A DNA stretch of 64,000 nt from Fagopyrum homotropicum (taxonomy: Eukaryota > Streptophyta > Magnoliopsida > Caryophyllales > Polygonaceae), in contig BSWB01000002.1 in NCBI GenBank assembly GCA_033239125.1, positions 52,983,001 to 53,047,000 of the forward strand, in the 5' to 3' direction. Numbering within the stretch: position 1 is the stretch's first letter; every line of letters starts with the position of its first letter. Below are positions 1 through 10,064 of this stretch, one piece after another. The notes below the pieces were generated by a model. That model saw only the letters and a program-made list of their open reading frames with translations, had not been told where the DNA came from and ran no database searches. Both the position numbers and the translations under genes were made by a program.

Positions 1-101
1 ACAAAAATCCGTTTTGAAAATTTTAGACCCCTTTCGGGTTCTAGTTATTTTATACATTCAGTCATTCAGAAGATTTCAAGTGCCATTGTTGCCAACCTAG
101 G

Positions 102-113
102 CCTCTGATACCA
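102..113 (-). promoter_or_regulatory. T1 primer binding site (tRNA-Met type)
   Basis: On the minus strand it reads TGGTATCAGAGG, three bases after the LTR end. Plant LTR elements primed by initiator tRNA-Met use TGGTATCAGAGC. The position fixes the element orientation. Confidence 0.8.
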
Positions 114-116
114 TAT

Positions 117-1233
117 TGTAATACCCCAAATTCTTAGAACTCGGGGAGCTACTGGTTAGGACCTCACAATGGGTCCCGACCTTAGTTCGACAACAATTTT
201 ATTAGGATTCCTCTCAAAACTAGCAGTTTTGAGACGCCATAACTCTTAAAATGTAACTCGGATTCCTCTCAAATTTGAGTATGTTCTACTATGAAATACC
301 AACTATAACATATCCGAAAATCAGCAATAAAGGAGGAGTCTAACTTACCCAAATATGGATCACAAAACTAGCAGTTTTTCCAACACTTGGGAAATTTAGC
401 AAACATTCAACAAAACTGCACAATGTCTCAAATATGAAAAATCGTAACTCCTAAACCGCTAGCTGGATTTATCCCAAATTTTGATATGTTCTACTATAAA
501 GTCTTATCTATAAGATATCCAAAATTCAGCAGAAAAGGAGGAGTATAACTTACTCAAATATGGACTTGAAGTTGACTGTTCTTCACTTCCGGAAACTCAG
601 AAACGTAACAGTTGTTCTAGTCATCTTCCATGGATGTTATGGACGTCTTCCCACCTCCACACTAGGTCTTAGCCTCCCTCCAAGGTCTAGCTTCATCACC
701 ATAAAATCAAGACAACGATAGATCGTTGAACATAGATCCTTGAAGATCTTCCATACAAGCCGTAGAAGAGGAAGTAAGAAAGAAGAAGGAAAGAGGGAGA
801 GTAATAAGCCTTACCCTTGTCACGTCACTGTAGTTCCGGCCTCAAGGAAGATGGATCGATGCTGGAGCAAGCAAGGTGAAGAATGGAGAAGAAGAGAGCA
901 AGAGAATGATGTTTTGGAAGAGGGAAAACTAAGTAATGTGAATGAAATGAGAGGGAGAGGAGAAGTGGCTGCATAAAGGAGGGGAATGTAAAGGGACCCT
1001 CAGCCATGAACTCTCCCAACATTAATAAGGTGGGTTATAAAGATAGGAAGGTGAAAGGTTGATCGAAAACGCTAATACCCCGCCCTCGCGTGTCATCACC
1101 CCTGTGGGACTCCTAGCCGCACCTGCGGCCTACTCGACTGCGCAACCTAAACCGCAAGGGCATGAGCCCTTACGCACGGCTCCCAATAATCCTCTAAAAC
1201 TATCAAAATGTAACGAAAATTCCGGTCGTTACA
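117..1233 (-). repeat. T1 5' LTR (1117 bp)
   Basis: The plus strand begins TGTAATACCCC at 117 and ends TCGTTACA at 1233, giving matched TGTAA/TTACA termini. It holds the block shared with other chromovirus-like LTRs here (GACCCATTGTGAGGTCCTAACC on the opposite strand). Two diverged copies of a ~200-bp unit lie at about 220-356 and 431-563. A GC-rich hairpin word is at 1116-1129. Open frames of 60-80 codons inside it look like chance. Confidence 0.8.
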
Positions 1234-2844
1234 CCAAGCTTGACAAGTAAGTTGTTCTGTTGCGTAGAAGGGAGAATTTTAGTGAACACATCCGCTAACT
1301 GATTAGAGGTGGAGATATGTTTGAGCTTGAGTAACCCTTCCATGATTTTATCTCTCATGAAATGGCATTCTATCTCGATGTGATTTGTTCTCTCATGGAC
1401 CACATGGTTGTGAGCAATTTGAATGGTTGAGGCATTGTCACAATATAAGCTTATTGGTTGAAATGGTTTAATACCAATGTCATCAAGCAAGAGAATTAGC
1501 CAAGTTATTTTGGCTGCTACATTAGTCATGGCTCTATACTCAACTTCTACAAAGCTACGAGACACAGTACTTTGCTTCTTGGATTTCCAGTTGACAAGAG
1601 AATCACCAAGAATAATAACAAAGCCGCCAACTGACCTTCGTGAGATTGGGCAAGCAGCCCAATTAGAGTTTGTGTATGCTAGAAGAGAAGGTGTATCACA
1701 ACCATGTAGAATCACTCCATGTCCAATTGTGCCTTGAGCATACTAAAGAGTGTGATGTAAAGCCAATATATGAGAAGAACAAGGATTCTGCATGAATTGA
1801 CTTAGATATTAGACTGCAAAGCATAGATTAGGCCTGGTGTGAGTGAGAAAATTGAGCTTGCCTACTAATCACCGATAATAAGATGCATTTTCAAGGGGAA
1901 TGCTCTCATCTAGTAATAATTTAGTGTTGAGAGGTAAAGGAGTAGTGGTGGACTTCATATCAAGAAGGGCATAATCATGTAATAGTTCCAAGGTGAACTT
2001 CTTTTGTGATATAACAATACTAGAAGGTAAGTAGTTGACTTCAAGTCCCAGAAAATAGTGAAGGATCCCTAGATCCTTGACATTGAATGTATCATCAAGA
2101 TAACGCATGAGTTGTAAGATCTAAGTCGTATCAGAGCCAGTAATGAGCAAATCATCAACATAAATGGCTACAGTCGTCACCAGAATACCCTGATGTTTGG
2201 TGAAGAGTGAGTAGTCATTTTCAGACTGAGTGTAGCCTCGTGTGAGAAGGGAGGATGTGAGTCTATGAAACCACTGTCGAGAGACTTGTTTTAAACCATA
2301 AAGGGACTTCCTGTGTTTACACACCAGGGACAAAGGATTAGAAATTCCTTGAGGAGTCTTCATATACACATCTTCGTGAAAGTTTCCATGCAAAAAAGCG
2401 TTGTTAACATCAAGTTGGTAAAGAGTCCATAATTTGGTAGAAGCAATGGCTATGATGGAGCGTATGGTGGTTATTTGACAACAGGTGAAAATGTCTCATG
2501 TTAATCAATACCGGCCTGTTGTGTGAAAACTTTAGCAACCAGTCGTGCTTTGTATCTCTCAAGTGTGCCATCTTCTTTAAGCTTGACTTTGAAAATCCAT
2601 TTTGACAACAGGTGAAAATGTCTCATGATAATCAATACCGGCCTGTTGTGTGAAACCTTTAGCAACCAGTCGTGTTTCATATCTCTCAAGTGTGCCATCT
2701 GCTTTAAGCTTGACTTTGAAAATTCACTTACATCCAATGGCTTTCTTGTTGGATGGGAGAGGCATGAGATCCTAGATGTGATTATCCTGCAAAGCCTGAA
2801 ATTTTGCTTGCATAGATTTTACCCAATGGGGTCTTTAGATGCTT
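1234..2844 (-). pseudogene. C1 reverse transcriptase and RNase H, broken
   Basis: The RT core is recognisable in pieces. A segment near 2600-2740 reads WIFKVKLKEDGTLERYKARL; 2393-2121 holds KSLYGLKQ and the catalytic YVDD at 2162-2151, followed by LLITGSD; 2108-1869 has the copia phrase DLGILHYFLGLEV. RNase H at 1715-1234 shows LVNWKSKKQ, a CDNAS motif and the terminal QLADVFTKIL. The frame changes several times, partly through the 127-bp duplication at 2474-2727. Translation past 1233 enters the T1 LTR. Role in family: copies element RNA into cDNA and degrades the RNA strand. Non-functional here. Confidence 0.85.
2474..2727. repeat. 127-bp direct tandem duplication inside C1 RT
   Basis: Two copies start at 2474 and 2601 with TTTGACAACAGGTGAAAATG and stay alike through TTGACTTTGAAAAT, with about ten differences. 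The period of 127 is not a multiple of three, so it shifts the RT frame. The divergence between copies says the duplication is old. Confidence 0.85.
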
Positions 2845-4102
2845 CTAGGTAAGAGCTAGGCTCAATATTTGAAGAAAGGGATGAGACAAAAGCATGATGA
2901 GAGGTAGGTAAGAGAGAGGATGGAAGCATACCGGAGAATTGTAGTATAGAAGAGCTATATGAGTTGACAAAATCTTCGAGGTAAGTAGGTGGATGATGAG
3001 TACAAGAAGATCTACAAGGGGAAGCAGGAGGTATAGGTGAAGGAGAGATAGATTCAGATGAAGTAGGAATGGGAAGAGATATATCTGAAGAGGTAAAGTC
3101 ACATGAAGTATTATTAAGCGTAGGAGATGTGGTAGTGTCATTTGTGGTAGGAGATGTAGAGTGAGGGAAAGTGTTTGTGGTGCATAGGATGGACGTGCAT
3201 GGTGCATGGAGAGTATATGATATAAAAATGTTGGTGCCAAAAGAGAAAGCATGTATAGGAAGAAGAGAGGAAGGTGTGTGAATGGCTCGAAAGGGGAAAC
3301 AGTTTCATGAAATATGGCGTCTCGAGAGACAAACACAAGTCTGGAATGAAGATCTAATACCTTGAACCCTTTATGACCATAGGGATAGCCAAGAAAAGCA
3401 CATGGGGTAGCTCGTGGAGCAAACTTGTCTCTTCTAAGTTTCCTTGTGCTAACAAAACATAGACATCCAAAGACTTGAAGGTGAGAGTATTTGGGAGGGT
3501 TGTTAAACAACAATTCAAGAGGAGATTTGTTGTTTAGGATAGGGAGAGGGCATCGGTTGATAATGTACGTAGCTGTGAGTATGTACTCACCCTAGTATTC
3601 GAATGGGACTTTAGACTAGTGAAAAAGGGAGCGAGCTACTTCAAGGATATGACGATGCTTTCTATCAACAACTCATTTTGTTGTGTAGTGTATGAACAAG
3701 AAGTTTGGTGAATAATGCCATTGGCTTTTTAAAATTGTGATGCATCTTGACTGGAAAATTCAAGAGCATTGTCCGAACGGATGACTTTGATTTTTGATTG
3801 GAATTGGTTGGCTATTAAGGCTAAAAAAGATTGTAGGATAGTAAGTGCATTGCTCTTATTGGCCATAAGATAGGTCCAAGTACACTTTGTAAAATCATCA
3901 ACAATGGTAAGAAAGAATGTGAATCCATTATATGTGTATTGTCGATAGGGTCCCCAAGTGTCAATATGAATTATGTCAAAAGAATTTGTGGTTCGAGTAG
4001 AGGAGATAGGAAAACGTTTTCATGTTTGCTTTGCTTGAGGACATATTTGACAAAGATCATGTTTCTTGAAAGTGGTATAAATAAAGTAATATATGAAAGT
4101 TG
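2845..4102 (-). pseudogene. C1 integrase, broken
   Basis: Minus-strand pieces read as a copia integrase core. Around 3930-3750 there is a catalytic-Asp context (TIVDDFTKCTW) and the second Asp in IRSDNA; near 3700-3650 the degraded YTTQQNEL phrase resembles the C-terminal part of the core. From 3513 the post-integrase copia linker reads HLQVFGCLCFVST and then CAFLGYPYGHKGFKVLDL. Multiple stops and frame changes separate these pieces. The 222-codon open stretch 2845-3513 is partly linker and becomes low-complexity Leu/Pro-rich. Role in family: inserts cDNA into the host chromosome. Confidence 0.75.
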
Positions 4103-4651
4103 TTAAAAAGGTAAATGACATAGACGATAGTGCCAAATTTCAGGTTTAACAAAACATGATGTAGATGAACAAGAATGAGAAATATGTTTCTCATTGAGAG
4201 ATTTATTACAAGGTGAAGTATAAGGGAGAGGAGAGGTAGTAGAGACTTTGTTAGCAACATATAAGCCCTTGTACACTTTACCAATCGCTAAGTGATGCTT
4301 CATCAAAGGGTCTTGGATGAAACAATGTGTGGAGGAAAAGAAAACATGAGTAGATACGTCAATGGACAACTTATGAACAAATAGAAGATTAAACTGAAAG
4401 GTAGGAACATGTAGAATATTGTGTAGAATAAGACCAGAACTTAGCTCAACAGTGCCAACATGTTCAACATGAGTTGTGTGACTATTAGGCATGGTGATAA
4501 GCATAGCACAAGGAGCACTTTTATATGATGAAAATAAATTAAGATGAGGAGAAATATGATTAGTGGCACCACTGTCTATGATCCATTGAGATTGAAGTGA
4601 AAGAGAGAGGAGACATAGAGTTGTACCAGCAAGGAAAGTAGTGTGACTGTC
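4103..4651 (-). pseudogene. C1 aspartic protease and pre-integrase segment
   Basis: Directly follows gag after an in-frame TAA, in the same frame. The protease active site DSG (4576-4568) sits in the context WIIDSGATNHIS, typical of copia proteases. Downstream come HNILHVPTFQFNLL and WHYRLCH, the gag-pre-integrase signature. The strand order gag, protease, integrase supports the copia assignment. The protease normally cuts the polyprotein. This copy cannot be made as one product with the TAA in place and integrase broken downstream. Confidence 0.8.
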
Positions 4652-5770
4652 TTAAGCAAGCTCATTGGAGGTGTGCTTGGGAAGTAATGATAATAGTTTA
4701 GTCATTTGATCTTGAGACAAGGTAGTAGCAACCAGTTTGTGACCAGTAGGATAACCATGGATTTTCCAACAACGAGCCATGACATGGCTTGCAATTTTCC
4801 AATGCTCACAAAAAGAGATGCCTGTGGACAAAAATGTTGGATAGCCATGAAGCTTCCAACATTTGTCATTGTTGTGATTCTTTGTCTTGCAGTGGTCACA
4901 AAATAGAGATATAGAATTACATGATCTATTTTGAGTATTAGACCGAGTATAGGAACTAGAGGTGCCTCTATGTTGTGAATATAAGACAGTAGCATCATCA
5001 AGATTGCTAGAATAGTTAACAAGGCCACACTGTGTTTCATCTTGAAGCACCATTTGATATACTTGATCAAGAGTAGGGGTTGGACTAAGCTTGAGGATAT
5101 TATATTTGACAAGATGAAAATAATCATTCAAACCAACAAGAAATTGAATGATATGTTGATCTCTCATAATAGACATATCAACATCATTAGAGCCACACTT
5201 GCAAAGCTGATTTTCGATTGCTAGAGAGTATTCATCCCATAATTTATGTAATTGAGTAAAATAGAAGGTTATGGAATAATTGCCTTGAGAGATCGAATTC
5301 AGATCTCGCTGGATCTGAAACAATTGAGTACGACTGGCTTTACCATATCGAGTGCCTAGTTCATTCCAAACTTGAGCAGCTATTTTGTAATATAGGACTG
5401 ATTCAACAATTTCCTTCTCCAAAGAGTGCAACAACCAAGAGATCAACATATTATTGCACTGATCCCATTGAGCAGCAAGTTTGGGATCGGCTCTAGGTCG
5501 TTGGCATTCTCCAACAATGAATCCGAGCTTGTTTTTGGCGAGAAGAGAGACCTCGACCAATCGACGCCAGCGACTGTAGTTAGAATCATTGATAAGTGTG
5601 GTGGAAAGTTTGAGGGTAGGTGAATAAGAGTGGTGAAGGTGGAGCTGATCCAGCGGATCTTCAGATGTGGAAATGAGTGAAGGATTAGCTGGACTGTGTT
5701 GAGAATTATTAGAATCACCAAGATATGGTGTTGGATCTTCTCGAGTATTTGTAGATGTGGCTGATACCAT
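4652..5770 (-). CDS. C1 gag, copia type (372 codons, intact frame)
   Basis: Structural capsid/nucleocapsid polyprotein that coats element RNA in cytoplasmic particles. The N-terminus is Ser/Thr-rich. The middle (residues ~50-260) is the copia gag fold with SNYSRWRRLVEVSLLAK, WNELGTRYG and FYFTQLHKLWDEY. The C-terminus has a CCHC knuckle (CDHCKTKNHNNDKC) and a second, degraded Cys/His copy. The ATG is formed by the last base of the 5' LTR plus the first two bases of the primer site, so translation would begin with essentially no leader beyond the LTR. The frame is intact up to a TAA where family members continue into protease. Copia gag is clear; lineage not assigned. Confidence 0.85.
   Translation of the reverse strand: MVSATSTNTREDPTPYLGDSNNSQHSPANPSLISTSEDPLDQLHLHHSYSPTLKLSTTLINDSNYSRWRRLVEVSLLAKNKLGFIVGECQRPRADPKLAAQWDQCNNMLISWLLHSLEKEIVESVLYYKIAAQVWNELGTRYGKASRTQLFQIQRDLNSISQGNYSITFYFTQLHKLWDEYSLAIENQLCKCGSNDVDMSIMRDQHIIQFLVGLNDYFHLVKYNILKLSPTPTLDQVYQMVLQDETQCGLVNYSSNLDDATVLYSQHRGTSSSYTRSNTQNRSCNSISLFCDHCKTKNHNNDKCWKLHGYPTFLSTGISFCEHWKIASHVMARCWKIHGYPTGHKLVATTLSQDQMTKLLSLLPKHTSNELA
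5759..5769 (-). promoter_or_regulatory. C1 primer binding site (tRNA-Met type), overlapping gag start
   Basis: The minus strand reads TGGTATCAGCC immediately after the LTR end, so it complements tRNA-Met over its first nine bases. It is also codons 1-4 of gag. Confidence 0.75.
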
Positions 5771-5937
5771 GTTATTACTCGGAATGTGGCATACATGAAG
5801 AAGAGATTTGAGAGATAGACTTGACGAAAGAGAGAAGATAGAATGTTGGTGACTGAAGAATTAGAACTCTATTCATCATGATAATAGCATGTGTTTATAT
5901 ACACATGCAAGGTACAACTGTTCAGTTTTATGTTACA
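5770..5937 (-). repeat. C1 5' LTR, short (168 bp, boundary inferred)
   Basis: The plus-strand left end TGTTATTACTC at 5770 joins the primer site. The right end is placed at TGTTACA (5931-5937), giving TGTAACA...ATAACA termini on the minus strand. A TATATAAA-like promoter (minus strand, near 5895-5905) lies inside. The right boundary rests only on terminal symmetry because no second LTR exists. Confidence 0.6.
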
Positions 5938-6507
5938 AACGAATGACTATAATTTGTTTTCACTTATACACGTGTACTATTTTCATTAATATTTATATAT
6001 TTACTTACTTTCTATCATATATAAATATAAAATATAACCGATAAGTTATACATTTAAAATCAAATTGTTACAAAATTAAATACAAGATCCAGTGGTAGTA
6101 ATGGTCAGATTTTAAAAATATCAATTATGTAATAATGTATTACATAATTGATATTTTTAACTCTTCGCGTTCGAATCTAATCCTTGTTATCCTAAGAACT
6201 CTAGTCTTACATTCATTTGGATATTCATTGCCACTATCTATCAAACTAAATTCAAGCTAAAAGAATTATGATGATATATTATTCTATGAGATTTAATTGA
6301 AAAGTTTTTGCCACAATCAATTTTCAAGTCTTATCGTAGACTTCAAATCTACAAGAATTACGAGGGTATAAAAAGAACTAAAATAAAAAAACCTAGTACT
6401 TGCCCTTTAGTGTACCTTTATAAGTTTAGTGAGTTGTTTTTTTTCGTGGGAAGGAAAGTCAGTGGTCTCCACATATCTAGCCGCGCTTATTATATATGAA
6501 AAAATGG
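5938..6507. other. AT-rich stretch with no gene found
   Basis: No coding similarity recognised. It is AT-rich with short chance ORFs. The only clear structure is the perfect inverted repeat at 6112-6160. Confidence 0.6.
6112..6160. repeat. Perfect 22-bp inverted repeat with 5-base loop
   Basis: Left arm 6112-6133 and right arm 6139-6160 are exact reverse complements, separated by AATGT. Upstream CCAGTGGTAGTAATGG (about 6090-6105) and downstream GCGTTCGAATCTA (6167-6179) resemble tRNA A and B promoter boxes, so this may be a tRNA-derived SINE head with a hairpin between the boxes. The inverted repeat is certain; the SINE reading is weak. Confidence 0.7.
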
Positions 6508-7428
6508 TTAAGTAGTCAACAAGCGAGGGATAGCCCGACCCTTAAAATCATGAGAGAGCAAGTTTATAACACCCTCGAGAGGGTGAAGCAATACAAGATA
6601 ATCTACATAAAAATTGTAAGCAAAACTAAATAAAAAATCTGCTACATAGTTTGCCTCACAATAGACATGACAAAATTGGATATTCCAATTCCTTTTAGTG
6701 AAGCATTGGTATTTAAGCACTAGATTAGCGAGTAGATAACAACGTTGGATTTCTTTAGATAAGAGAATAAAGACTATTTAGGAATATGTTTTCAGTTCTA
6801 CAACACGTTACCCACACTCCCAAGCCAACCTTAGTATGTACAACACTCTCCATAATTCCGCCATGGGAACTGTGCACACACCAATATTAAACACAAACCC
6901 TCATTGCCATTCACCCCTATGATCTCTAATGACACCAGTAACAACCATCACACAATCTTTCGGAACCCCTCCAACCGTGTTGATCTTCATTTTTCCTTAC
7001 AAGAGACGACACCAAATATGTTCAATCAAGACTTCACCATTGCTTGACCTTCTCAGTATGCATATCCCAAGCTTTGATGTACTCCTTTACCTTGTGAAAT
7101 ATATGGAACGCTCTATCACCCGTGATACTCTTACCATTGAAGATCTTGTTGTTTTTCCATTTTCAAGACCACTAAAGACTCACTGCAAAGATATCACATT
7201 AACGATACATATTATAGAAAACAATTTAGAGTAGACGTTACCTCGAAGCCACATTGCAAAAGGCTGACTTGCAAACTCCATCACTCTGCCGCTTGGGAGA
7301 ATATGATTCCACATACACTTCATAGGCACACAATCCCTAAAGAGATGCAAATACATCTCCGGAGAATTCCCACAACATGCACAAGTATGCATCGGCGCTA
7401 GATGTCTCCTATGTCGTTCACAACGCAA
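6508..7428 (-). pseudogene. LINE ORF2 3' end: zinc-binding RT segment and RNase H remnant
   Basis: Minus strand. At 7428-7180 the sequence reads RCERHRRHLAPMHTCACCG followed by EMYLHLFRDC and MKCMWNHILP, the zinc-binding segment that follows RT in plant L1-like LINEs. At 6720-6508 it reads NIQFCHVYCEANYVADFL, the end of the plant LINE-associated RNase H. The middle is broken by frameshifts. The upstream part of the same gene is found at 10382-10065, so G1 interrupts it. Role in family: target-primed reverse transcription. Dead copy; no poly(A) tail identified. Confidence 0.75.
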
Positions 7429-7429
7429 T

Positions 7430-7722
7430 CACTCCTTCTGATGAGGGGCCATCCCCAACAGTACCTCAAAGACCAATCACTAGATCAAGGGATAAGGCAT
7501 TGAAGGACAATCCAGCTACACTTTCTTCAAATTCCATCATGGAAGGAGCAATCACAAGGACAAGAGCAAAGACCATTCAAGATGAAGTTACAAGCGTGCT
7601 AACAATATGTACACTTAAAGAGACCCTACTCACTCTTAGGAATCCTTTGATGACATTGTTGATTGTTATAGAAAAGCCAAACCATGACCAAGAAGAGCCA
7701 ACAAGCATAGAAGGTGGCTAGG
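7430..7722 (+). pseudogene. G1 pol C-terminal tail
   Basis: The open frame ends at 7722. It contains PQRPITRSRDKALKDN and later GAITRTRAKTIQDE. The GPITRxRAK-type phrase is common at the C-terminus of plant gypsy polyproteins, just upstream of the 3' LTR, and that is where it sits here. The piece is duplicated within itself. No catalytic domain remains. It abuts the LINE remnant at about 7429. Confidence 0.5.
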
Positions 7723-7729
7723 ATGAAGA

Positions 7730-8427
7730 AAGAGCTTCAGAGAAGAAATCTCGGCCCACCTACAGGAATCTCGGCCGAGATATTCAACCGAGATTTGGTC
7801 TCTAACGCGTTCTTGAAGATTCGGCCAAGATCTTTTAATTTTGGCAACTATCTTTTTATTTTTATTACCTTAAAGGCTCTTAAACATTCTGTAAGGTAAT
7901 TGTTAGTTTTATATTTTTAGATTATCTTTTAAAGATATCTTTCCTAGTTTAAAGTAGGAAAGTCTCTCTTATAAATAACCTTAGATGGAGAGAGTTTTAG
8001 ATAGGTTTGATTTGATTATTATCCACAATATTGTGTGAACTCAGAGCTTCATTTATGAAGTTTGTGTGTTATTCATTCATATTCAATCAAAGAGAGAGTC
8101 TTGATTGAATCGTTGTGAATTCCTTGCTAGATTGTGCTTGTGTGTGTTAATCTTTTTGAAGGTTGATGCTCCTGGTCAATACTAGTCCCTTCTTGTGCTT
8201 GTCTTACTTAGTAGACTTGTGTAAAAGAAGTGAGGGTTAATGAAAGCTCTTCGTTACATTATTCACCTTCTTATCTTTTTATATAATTCATTATTCTGCA
8301 TTTTGTTTTCTAACAAATATCGGTCTGTTCTTCCCAAAATCTTGTCCGAGATTTCCATTAATCATCCGAGATTTGCTTCAGTTAAGGACTTTCAATCTAA
8401 ATTGGAAACTGCGACATCAACCCCGCA
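7730..8427 (+). repeat. G1 LTR (left boundary approximate)
   Basis: The right end GACATCAACCCCGCA is followed by six bases and a primer site. A TATAAATAA box lies near 7971. The left end is not fixed; it is placed after the pol stop codon. The LTR contains the 14-bp palindrome ATCTCGGCCGAGAT (7768-7781) and further CCGAGATTT copies at 8340-8380, near a CTGTTCTTCCC. Confidence 0.6.
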
Positions 8428-8433
8428 TAAAAG

Positions 8434-8445
8434 TGGTATCAAAGC
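8434..8445 (+). promoter_or_regulatory. G1 primer binding site (tRNA-Met type)
   Basis: TGGTATCAAAGC, one base away from the standard plant TGGTATCAGAGC, six bases after the LTR end. Confidence 0.7.
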
Positions 8446-9487
8446 TAAGCGATTAAAGTCCAACTTATGTTTGAGTCAATTTTATTTTGAGTCTTCTTTG
8501 AGTCATATAAAAATTGAATCTTTTCTTATTTGAGATTAACGTGCATTGACTTGTGAAAATTTGGAAGAGAGAAACGTCATAGCCAAACACAAACCAACCA
8601 TTAACCTTGAAACCTCGCCCAACCCTTCAGAGATTGCACTCAAAAGTTCACGCTTAAAGTTGAGATCTTATCTAGTAGGTAATATCTTAACCATTCTTCT
8701 CAAACAACAATATATACACTTCTTAAGCAATAAAAGATCCCCAGGCAGCCAAGAAGTAGCATCCCCAAAAGTGATTGTTGAACATCGGCATCAACAATCT
8801 CGGCCAGTTCATAAAGAATTTTAGCCGAGATTTTATCGAGATAACTACTATTGTCCAGTTTCAAGAAATTTGCAAAGCATAGTTTGAAGTATCAAAGTGC
8901 ACCTTGTGCAAGAGTACATCAAAAGAAGAGTTTATATACCCACCTTGATCTAGTTAATAGTCTTATCCATTCCCACAACCAGTCTCGGCTATCTCTCTCT
9001 CCAACTGCACAGGTTCAAGGTACGTTCTTTCTCTCTTCTTAATCTCTTGTGTGCCTTTTTCTTAGCCTCTTTCTACTCTAAACAGTTGAGTTATATTCTT
9101 TGGGTGTGTTAGTTGGTATCTATACTTCCTAACATACTAGTGTGTCTATCCTTAATACTCTTTCTACCTTGTCTTGTGTGGAGTAAATTTCTAGCAGGAG
9201 TTCTTTATCCATCTCACAACACAAGAACCTTTATCCGAACCAAGTTAACTACTTGATTCAACCAAGAAGTTCTAGTGAGACCAAAACACCGATTGATAAA
9301 GAAGCATTAATCCATCCAAGGCAATTACATCAAACCAGCTTGCGATAACACAACAGAGCGTGAGTGCGAGAGAAAACAAGAAAGGTATTTTCGTTTCCCT
9401 AACATCACAAGTTTGTTGTTACTTTGCATGTTTGTGTAGATGTCAGGAAGATATAGTCCATGAGTATCCCAAAAGAGTGATTCTCTA

Positions 9488-9730
9488 GTGCTCGATGCCA
9501 TGGAGTTCCTCAAACAACTTATGGCTACTGTTTTCACCTTTGATAAACGATTGGAAAAGATCGAAGCGAGGCCCAATGTAGAATCTCGATTAGAATCTCG
9601 CCTGATATTTGACCCGAGATCTGTCTTTGAAGTAGGTGGCATCTCTCTAACTCTGCCACCACCACCAGCCCCCGTACCCACTCCAAACCTTCCTTGGATT
9701 CAGGTATTACTCACCCTTACCTTTTTTTAA
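9488..9730 (+). pseudogene. G1 gag-like N-terminal fragment
   Basis: An 80-codon frame in the place expected for gag: MEFLKQLMATVFTFDKRLEK is followed by Arg/Ser-rich repeats and a Pro run (PPPPAPVPTP). It has no recognisable capsid domain and ends just before the second LTR remnant. The Arg/Ser repeats (ESRL) come from repeated AATCTCG DNA words like those in the G1 LTR. Identity as gag is positional inference only. Confidence 0.35.
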
Positions 9731-9769
9731 CACTAATCACAATCCGCACTTTGGTGAAGAGTTTCAGGA

Positions 9770-10064
9770 CTTAGGTGATGAAGAAGTGAGGGTTAAGGTA
9801 AGCTCTTCGTTAAGGAGTTTTGACACATCATTGATCAAGGTTCTTTGTAGGAATATTTTGGTTCATATCTTCCTATATCTTCGATATTTCATCCATTATT
9901 TATCTTCTTATCTTTCCATATCATTCATTATTCAGCATTCTATTTTCTAACAATTCTTGGTCTGTTCTTCCCAAAATCTCACCCGAACTTTCCATTAATA
10001 ATTCGAGATTTGGTTCAGTTAAGGACTTTCAATCTAGATCAGGAACTACAACATCAACCCCACA
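9770..10064 (+). repeat. G1 second LTR, 3' part only
   Basis: Aligns by eye with 8218-8427: shared GAAGTGAGGGTTAA, GCTCTTCGTTA, GGTCTGTTCTTCCCAAAATC, TTAAGGACTTTCAATCTA and the CCCCACA end. It has an insertion of about 90 bases relative to the first copy and lacks the promoter half. Confidence 0.65.

Larger units (their letters stand above)
1..1233 (-). mobile_element. T1: 5' end of a chromovirus-like Ty3/gypsy element, off the left edge
   Basis: Minus-strand element. Seen: a 5' LTR (117-1233), a tRNA-Met-type primer site (102-113) and about 100 bases of untranslated leader that continue past the window start. No coding sequence of the element is visible here. The last ~110 bases of the LTR match the LTR ends of T3, S1 and T4, and T3 carries chromodomain integrase, so the chromovirus (Tekay-like) assignment is inference by LTR resemblance. 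It sits inside copia element C1, whose RNase H reading frame stops being copia exactly at 1234. The partner target duplication lies outside the window. Confidence 0.75.
1234..5937 (-). mobile_element. C1: degenerate Ty1/copia retrotransposon, 3' end lost
   Basis: Minus strand, in order: short 5' LTR (5770-5937), gag (5770 to 4652), protease and pre-integrase segment (4651 to about 4103), broken integrase (about 4102 to 2845), RT (about 2844 to 1850) and RNase H (1715 to 1234). Integrase before RT is the Pseudoviridae (copia) order. The 3' LTR is missing because T1 inserted just after RNase H. Several stops, frameshifts and a 127-bp duplication make it an old dead copy. Confidence 0.9.
7430..10064 (+). 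mobile_element. G1: rearranged LTR retroelement inside the LINE
   Basis: The order is unusual: pol C-terminal tail (7430-7722), LTR (about 7730-8427), tRNA-Met-type primer site (8434-8445), untranslated leader, a gag-like start (9488-9730), then only the 3' part of a second LTR (about 9770-10064). The LTR ends match (ATCAACCCCGCA and ATCAACCCCACA). Both flanks are LINE sequence, consistent with insertion followed by deletion or recombination. Gypsy membership is suggested only by the pol tail. No target duplication could be fixed. Confidence 0.6.
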
